Below are positions 1 through 7,600 of a stretch of DNA of 9,200 bases, piece by piece (position 1 is the first letter of the stretch; every line of letters starts with the position of its first letter). The DNA lies in the NCBI GenBank assembly GCA_016839845.1, contig JAEOTL010000219.1, forward strand, positions 1 through 9,200, in the 5' to 3' direction. Made by a program: the position numbers and the translations under genes. The stretch is from Promethearchaeota archaeon (lineage in GTDB: Archaea > Asgardarchaeota > Lokiarchaeia > Sigynarchaeales > SOKP01). Below the pieces are notes generated by a model that was given only the letters and a program-made list of their open reading frames with translations, was not told the origin of the DNA and did not search any database.

Positions 1-80
1 AGAAGTATTACCACTAGCAGAAAACCAATTGATTTGGTTCGATTTTTATGTCTTTTGAAACTTTTTCTATAAACCATCAT
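1..80 (-). CDS. N-terminus of a third giant surface-protein paralog (gene C, runs off the left edge)
   Basis: Read leftwards from an ATG at 80-78, the frame gives 26 complete codons and stays open to the window edge. The peptide starts MMVYRKSFKRHKNRTKSIGF and continues LLVVIL. It matches the N-terminus of gene B at 18 of 26 residues, including the unbroken run RTKSIGFLLVVI; the DNA matches at 66 of 80 bases, with several silent third-position changes. A second ATG follows at 77-75. The first is preferred because it sits at the same distance from the conserved pre-start sequence GGTATAAG as in gene B. An in-frame TGA at 108-110, with no start codon between it and 80, excludes a longer N-terminus. 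The peptide is a basic stretch followed by the beginning of a hydrophobic segment, i.e. a Sec-type signal or N-terminal anchor. Everything downstream lies outside the window, so membership of the same family rests on this start plus the shared upstream region. Confidence 0.85.
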   Translation of the reverse strand, partial: MMVYRKSFKRHKNRTKSIGFLLVVIL

Positions 81-112
81 CTTATACCTTTTATCTTGAT
101 ATTTATGTCAAA
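81..112 (-). promoter_or_regulatory. TATA-like box inside a short inverted repeat, and pre-start sequence of gene C
   Basis: Counterpart of 8183-8214. Inverted arms TTGA (96-99) and TCAA (108-111) flank a spacer reading CATAAATA on the coding strand. The pre-start sequence AAGGTATAAG contains AGGT, a 4-base match to the archaeal Shine-Dalgarno consensus. Arms and box are kept while bases between box and start differ from the gene B copy. Confidence 0.45.
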
Positions 113-117
113 CCTTC

Positions 118-159
118 TTAAAAAACAATAGATAATTTGAGTATTTATTTTTAGAGGAA
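118..159 (-). promoter_or_regulatory. 42-bp invariant intergenic block upstream of gene C
   Basis: Identical at all 42 positions to 8221-8262. On the minus strand it begins TTCCTCTAAAAATAAATACT and ends in a run of six T followed by AA. It includes an A/T box (AAAAATAAATAC, plus 141-152) that could serve as an archaeal TATA element with a leader of roughly 40 nt, or it may be a regulator site. No purine-rich BRE is obvious beside the box. The perfect conservation is the main evidence that it is functional. Confidence 0.55.
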
Positions 160-171
160 GTGACTATTTAA

Positions 172-188
172 AGAAGAAAAATTTTTTA
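172..188 (-). terminator. T-rich terminator-like tract after gene B
   Basis: On the coding strand, TAAAAAATTTTTCTTCTTT lies about 20-35 nt after the stop of gene B. It has the same position and the same TTTTTCTTC core as the tract after gene A, but a shorter T-run (five), so it may be weaker. Confidence 0.4.
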
Positions 189-205
189 ATCTATTACAAA
201 TTATC

Positions 206-1615
206 TTATGATAATTCTTCTGATTTTAGGTTGTAATAGGTTTCTTCAAGTATATTGAGATATTGAATTAAGACTTTTTCGGATTTGGACTTTTGATCAT
301 TTGCGGACTTAATGATATTTAAGCTATATTTAGGAAAGATAAGATCAATGTAAAAATCAGTAAGGAGAGAATAATATTCTATCTCATTCGCGTCCTTGAA
401 GACTTTGATAATCTGATTGTCCCATAGCTTCTTTAGCACACCATAAATATCACTTACACCTTTATTTTTGAGTTTTTCAAAATCCTTCATAGTTACAATG
501 GCTGTTCTTAATAATCGTAATGTTTCATACACTTCCGAATCGATTAAAACATTAAGAAGTCCAATATTATCCTCTTGTGTTGGATGATAATCTTTGAAGA
601 ATTTTTGAACTTCAGCTTGATATGACTCAGCTAATTGTGTAGGTAAACCATGATTCACAGGATCATCAAATAATTTAACAGGAGGTATCCGGAGCATAAA
701 AATATCTTTAGTAAGAAAGATAAGCTCTGAAGGAATCCCTTTAACGGACCTTACTTTTATTATCTCACTCTTAACAAATTCTGCTAAAATTGCTTCTAAG
801 TCAATAATGTCTACCAATTCCCTTTCTTTGACCCAAATTATCAACTCTGATTTGGTGATTACCCCATAATCTCTTAAAATCTCAATAATCATTCGTTTAA
901 TACCATCTTGATAGAAAAAGATAAAATTTTGTTCATCCGTAAGAGAAGGATATGTAGATAAACGCTGGAAAAGTGAAGGTACCATTTGCAGATAAGAATC
1001 ATCACTAAGATTTTGTAGAATAACTTGTGCGGTGTTAGCCATTGCTCCTTCATATATATCGGGATCATCGTCTAACTCTAAAAATAAAATAATGTAATAA
1101 CCTAATTCCGGTCCCGTATAATATGACAGGATATTCATTGAGCCAAATGTTAAATTTATTACCCCTCTTTCCCCACTGTATTCATGGGTGCTATATACTT
1201 GCATCAAAGTTTTGTCAGTAATGGCAAGAGTTTCTGGATATTTCATTAAAAGTTCTACTCCTACTCTCTCATCCCATTTCATCAATAATAATCCAAGTGG
1301 TTTGAAATCATGAATCTTCTCAGGTTTAATCTTTTTTGTTTCAAGCAACTTTTTGCTTTTTTTAAGTTCAATCCCTAAGATATCTCCAAGTGAAAGTCCG
1401 ACAGTACTCCATTTATCCCTCATTACCTCCCCAATAAATACCTCCTTTGGAGAATATAATAAAGATTCTGAGATTTCTTTGCCACTTTTGATTTCCTTTT
1501 TTATCTCCCTTACATTTTTTACAAAGGTGGGAATTTTCGCATGTTTAATGACTCGATACCCGACAAGGCTTCCAACAACGGCAATGATGGCAAAAATTAT
1601 TATTAAAAAGTAAAA
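206..1615 (-). other. Transmembrane helix and cytosolic tail of gene B (longin-like + two winged-helix-like domains)
   Basis: The TM helix is residues 2190-2209 (1556-1615), FYFLIIIFAIIAVVGSLVGY, followed by basic residues (RVIKHAK...KNVREIKKEIKSGK), as expected on the cytosolic side. Residues about 2294-2395 (998-1303) show strand-strand-helix-three strands-helix: PLGLLLMKWD, VGVELLMKYP, ITDKTLMQVYSTHE, GVINLTFG, MNILSYYTG, YYIILFLEL, then a helix with YEGAMANTAQVILQNL. That order matches a longin/roadblock-like fold. Residues about 2427-2500 (683-904) and 2551-2630 (293-532) each look like a winged helix: helices followed by a short hairpin such as IIKVFKDANEIEYYSLL. Winged helices can bind DNA or protein; which applies here is unknown. 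Assignments rest on pattern only. Confidence 0.55.
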
Positions 1616-4600
1616 TGTGGGCATACCAGGGAAAATCTCTTCCATTTCAACTATAATTGTAATAAACAACTGTTCTGAGAAATAATCTTCTCTTGTTATA
1701 TTGATTATTCCTGTAAGAGTTGTTGAGCTGAAAAATGCGTTTACATTGCTAGTAGAGTAATTAAATCCGTAAATACCATTAGTAAACTCAACTAATTGAT
1801 AATTATTTCCTTTTATTGTCAATATTATAGAAGCATTCAGTAGAGGGATCCCTTCCCTCGTGGGATCAGTTAAATTTATTTGGATTGGGATTATATTACC
1901 TTGAACAACCCTGGTAAGATAATTCTTAAAATTATTACCCAGAGAATACTCAAGTTCTCGTTTCTTAATAGTTACACGAAGCATAGCATTTTTATACTCA
2001 TAATTATCTTTCTCTAGTGTGACAATTATTAAGTAATCCCCTATGATTCTGTTTTCAGAGTCAAAATCTAAAACAACAGAGGCATCATATTTTTGAATTA
2101 ATGTTCCTTCCCCACTGTGGGTTACATTCCCCTCTTGATCATATCTCTCCCACATGTAATATTGGGTTTTTAAATTTGTAATCCTAGCCCCCGTTAAGGC
2201 ATCTGTATATAAGAATGTAAAGTTGGTATCATCCCTAACGTACATGAATTCGATCACTTTAGATATTGTCGATTCTCCATTAATTAAAGTTAAACGGTTC
2301 ATTACAATGAAATCCAAATTTTTTATTGCTGAAATATAACTTTCTTTATTTACGGAAAATCTTATGGTGTAATGATCTGAATCTATCAATGAAGTGTCTA
2401 TTGCTTGCCAATAATACCTCAAATCAGGGTAGTATCCAACTGTTCCGTGTATACTAGGTGCTTCTCTTATTAAATAAGTGACTACACCGCAAGTCTCATA
2501 ATATGCTGTTCGCGAATAGCTAATTTTAAAGGAAAGAGTAAAGTTCACTGGTTGATTAGTTTCTATAACAGCAGTATGCAATGTAGCTTTGGTTAAATTA
2601 TTTAAGGAAAATGTCCCCTGACCTATAAGAGTATTCGAAATTTGAAATATCTGACCACCAATCGTAATATTCATTGCAAGTTGAGAGGGAAGGAAGTATT
2701 GACTACTGTTTTTTATCCCATTAACCAAAAGTTGTGCATAACCTTCCTCCCATTCATTATCATTTAAGCTTAATACACAACTTCCTCCATTAGATATATT
2801 TTGTTGTATACTTGTTATATTTAAAGTTTCTAAATATTGATTTTGGTAGAACTCTTGAATATACTCAACCTTAATAATTGCTTCAAAGATAATATCAGGA
2901 TTACTCTCGATTGTAAATAAAAATTGATTATCTGTGGGATAAATTATTCTATCATCTATAATTAATACACCATTTCCATCAAAATCCCCAGAAAAAAGCG
3001 AATATGTATATCCCTCGGCAGTTGAAATATTTAAGTTCGTGAGAGGAGATAAATCTACTTTTTGCCAGGTAGTGGTATTATAGCAATTTTGAATGAAAAA
3101 AGTGATGTTTTTAATTGCCCACCCTTCAGATTCAGGTAAAATGGAAATACTATTCGAAATGTTGTATTTTACGTATTGAGTATAAATATGATCTCTAATA
3201 AAGCAAGCATCGGCAATAATATCTATCGTGTTATCAAATGTGCCAGTAATCAAGAACTCAAAGTCATTGTTATCAATTGGGCTGCCCCTATTCAAATTTA
3301 AGGTTATGCTTTCCCAGACACCAAGATTATAATCCCATCCTGCATGATTAGAAGTGTTAAACACTCGATTGACACCAAAAGGATCCATAATCGATATTTG
3401 TATATCAGAAGCATTAACATTCCATGAAATGTTATAAATATTGAATGTAATTTGGGATAGATTGTAATTAGTGTTAATATCTGGGAGGGAGAGCCTAAAA
3501 CTGTGATCAATACTTTGAAATATGCTAGTTTCCGTGGTAAAACTTTCAGAAATTTCACCATAAGGTTTTACCGAGAAATCGATAGTATCTGACCAATACA
3601 CTGATGGGATTGAGTCATCGTTTTGGGATTGATTTAGGATTAAATTATTTTTCAATATGCTCAATTGCAGCAAGAAATCTTGAGGAATTGAATACCCCGA
3701 TTTTTGAGCTGAAATAAAGATTAAATAGGTTACATCGCTTTCTAGATCTTCTGTATTAATAAGTGAAGAATGAGTTCCTGCATAATCACCTTCAATGCCT
3801 AAATTTCCAGATTGAATAAGAGCTGCTCCTTTGAGTATTTTATATGTTATTACATCACTATAAGTAGGACCTAATAAATGTTCAGCTCCTATTGCTTTAC
3901 TGACATTAAATAACATCCTTAGATTCAATTGAGATCCCCATTTAACAGAAATATAATCAGTTGGATTTAAAGAGATAAGTTCAGTCTCATAATTTTCAAG
4001 TGAGATTTCAATATATATAAAAAAGCTCTGCGTAGCAGAAACTGTAAAATTAACTTCTGGAACTAACGTTTTAGTGATAGATGTCATATTAAACAACCTA
4101 GAAGCGCCAAAAAAAATAAGTTCTAAAGAATAGTTCCCATTTATTCCTGAAGAATTCAACCATCTTAATGTTGCTTTCCCATCGTTATCTGAAGTTAGGT
4201 TAACAATACTTTTCCCCGTATTGGTAGCAGTTAAAAGTAATTTAACACCGCCAACCGCTTCTTTAGTGATAAGGGTCTGAATATCAAAGTTAATTGTTGT
4301 TAAACTTGCTTGGACTTGAATTGAAGAGTTAGATGATGTTATATCCCCTGAACCAACTTGAATAATTTGTGGTTCATAATTAATATCTTGATAAAAAATT
4401 GTATAATTATATTGATAAGGAAGGGTTTCTACCCACCAAAATCGTGCGTGCCCACTACTATCAATCGAGCAGTTTTGCAGTTCATGACTACTATTGCCAA
4501 CTATAATCCACCCCCTATCAACGAATGTACCATCTATATCAACAACTTCAAAGAAATTCGATCCTACATCACAAATCAGGTTGACAATTTGAGACGATTG

Positions 4601-7600
4601 ATTAATTGAAATAGCTTTAGATGTAACATTTACGGTTTCTATAAGGTTTCCTATATCTGATGTTATTGTTGCAGTAAAATTATATTCTCCCTGAATTAAA
4701 TTCATGAATAAGGTATTACCATTAGAATCAGTAAGGTTACTTCTTATTCGTTTAGTTTGATTGTATATTGAGATATTTGCAAACGGGAGGGAGTTTCCAT
4801 ACAAATCAATCGTATTAACTTGAAGATTGCTATACGATATCCCCGGTAAGCCCTGTTCTACTCCTATTGAGTAAAAAGAATTTGGATCATATTGATTATA
4901 GTATTCCGTCTTAATCCAAGGTGTAGAGCGAGTTACGTTTAGTACCCTAACTTCGTCCAAAAGTCCATCAAAATCATAACTAGGATTAGCACACTGAAAA
5001 TCTGTATTACCATCTACGCTAAGGATTGTGCTTATATCTGTCCCTGTTTGAACTTCAGTACTATTTTTATAGATCCGAATTCGATCATTAGTTCTATCAA
5101 CTATTCCAACAATATATATCCAAGAATCGAATGTTACACTGGCACCAGGACTACCAACATTATTACTTCCATCAGTAATATGAAAGGATAAACTGTCGCC
5201 TGTTGTTGTTGAGCCAAAACAATACCCCGGGTCAAAAGTACTAGAGGCACCCTTATAAAGAGGAACTTGCACTGCACCTGTACTTGTATCAACATTTATC
5301 CACATACTGACCATAAAACTTTCCGTACCAAAATCAAGATGTCCATCAGCAGGATTCCCCACATTGAAAGTACCATCAGTCCCATAATTATATGCATTTC
5401 CAATTTGACCAGTCGATGGACGTATAACTGTACCTGCAACGATTCCATTTTCACTATGAGACGTTGAATCTCCCGTTACCCCACTTGATTCTCCAAGATG
5501 CCACACACCTTTATATGCTCCATCCCACACACCTGTTGGATTTTCACGGGAATTCATAGTAGCATTCCCATAATGTATTCGAATGTAGGTGTCTAGGGAA
5601 GTTGAGAGTTCAGGAATTCGTACCCACGTAACTAATTGTGCATGAGTTCCATTATAATTTTGGTTAAATAGTTCAATTTCGTGATCTAGCCAAGTTGATC
5701 CTAAAGAAAAAGCTATATCATCTCCATCTGCTTGAGTATCGTAGCGTAAGTCTTGATCAAACAGAGAAATCAACAAAGGAAAATTAGCATGACTCCCATA
5801 ACCAAAAACTAAAGTATGGTCAATTGTAATTAGTTTATTGTTATTGAAAATTCGGGCATTAGAGGGAACATCATCAATAGGTTTGATGGGACTACCAATA
5901 GAATAAAATGAATTAGGATCTTTTTGATTTTCAAATCCGGTAGCAATCCAATCATTAGAACGAGCTATTTTTGATATTCGTATTTCATCAATGATCCCAT
6001 TAAAATCTTCTGAGTCAACAGTAATAGCTGAACCAATTGATATATCCTTGGAGGATTGGATAATCTGACCAGGTCTAGTATCGGTTACAGAATTAGCTAA
6101 TGAGCCGTCAGTATAAATATGTAATTGTGAGGAATCTCTTACTCCAACTAAATGGTGCCATTCATTACCAGTAATTTCGGAGTTAGAATACACAGTTTGT
6201 TGATCTCCTGAAATTTTCATCGTAAATCTTCCCTCGTTTAAATGATTTGTATCATCACATATGTTTATTGCCCATGCTTCTGTGTCGTAATATAAACTTT
6301 GTGTAACAATGTAGTAATCATCTGGTACAGTCGAATCTGGAGTTTTCATCCAAACTTCTACTGTAAAATCTGTTAATTGGAGAGTATTACCGGTGCCAAG
6401 CATTTCAATACGGTCAGTTTCTGCTCGAACGAAATCATAACCACCATCTATCATCGAAGATGAAGTAGGTGATGCACCAGTTACGGTTCCATCATGCGTA
6501 TTAAAAGTTGAGTCTAATACAGGTCCACTTGTTTCGCTCAAATGCCAAACGCCAATGTAATTTGTATCCCAAACACCATGAACGTTCTCTTGAGACTCCA
6601 TCGTGGAGTTTCCATAATACATGCGGATACGTGTATCTTCAAATGGAGAAAGTTTTGGAATGCAAACCCAGACTATCAGTTGAGCATGTGTACTATTATA
6701 GTTTTGGTTAAACAATTCAATCTCATGAAATAACCATGAAGTCCCGTTATTAAATGCGATATCGTCACCATCAGGCTGTGTTTGATTGTGCAATTCGGTA
6801 TCAAAAATAGAGATTAGAACGGGAAAGTTAATAAGATTACTGGTCCCAGAAACTTTCGTATGATCTAATATGATCTCTTTAAAATATGTGAAATCATAGA
6901 TATTAGGAACATACACTTCTCTAACGTTACCTACAGAAATAAAATTTACAGGATCAAATTGATTGTTGTATTCAGTTGCAATCCAATCAGCTGAACGAAT
7001 ATTGTCAGAAACACGGACTTCGTCAATTTTACCATCTGCTGGCCAACGATATATAGGTGCTCCAGGATTTGCAATCCCTATCCGAAAGTGCTTGGAAAAG
7101 TAACCCCATGGAGAAGTTCCTCCAGTCCAGCTAGTTTCACCCTCCAGATTTCCATTAACATATAATTTTAAATACCCATCAAGATTACTCACAACCCCGA
7201 CTACATGGTAGAAGCTTCCTGGAACAAATGTTCCACTTGAAACACTCCTAACGGTAGGTGTACCACTAACGTCTAACCAATGCTCCATGGTAAAAACTTG
7301 GGATCTGTCGTAGTAGATTCCTTGGTGTGGATCCTTTTTGATTAGAACCCCATATCTGTGGTTATTATGATCAGCCGGGATGCCAGGAGGGATCTGGTCA
7401 GGGGTGAACCACGCTTCATAAGTGAAGTAATCCCCTTCTGAAATAGCATTGAGTGATGCAGAGTTTGGTAATTCTATGTATTCATCTTCAATATTACCTT
7501 CGAAATTGATGGCGCCATCCACCACTCCGGGGGAATTAAAGATAGGACTTCCGCTATCCGTTCCATGGTTTGCATTAAGAGTTGAGTCCCTTATCGCATT

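Larger units (their letters stand above)
1..1096 (-). repeat. Tandem-duplication unit, left copy (homologous to 8103-9198)
   Basis: This stretch (3' part of gene B, intergenic gap, 5' end of gene C) lines up end to end with 8103-9198 (3' part of gene A, gap, 5' end of gene B). Start codons are 8102 bp apart and stop codons 8105 bp apart. The 3-bp shorter gap (125 against 128 bp) offsets one extra tail codon in B. Similarity runs through coding and non-coding DNA, which shows duplication of a whole gene with its promoter. Confidence 0.9.

Noticed and set aside
81..205. Small RNA gene or riboswitch in the intergenic gap
   Set aside because: The gap is only 125 bp, extremely A/T-rich, and shows no convincing stem-loop. 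Its conserved parts are explained by terminator and promoter elements.
1353..1613. Plus-strand open frame of 86 codons
   Set aside because: It is antisense to the TM helix and juxtamembrane part of gene B, whose reading frame is clearly real and conserved in a paralog. No homology or start signal was seen. The other short frames at 3304-3561 (minus), 4358-4609, 5267-5467, 6508-6733, 7449-7643 and 8768-9013 are shadows for the same reason.
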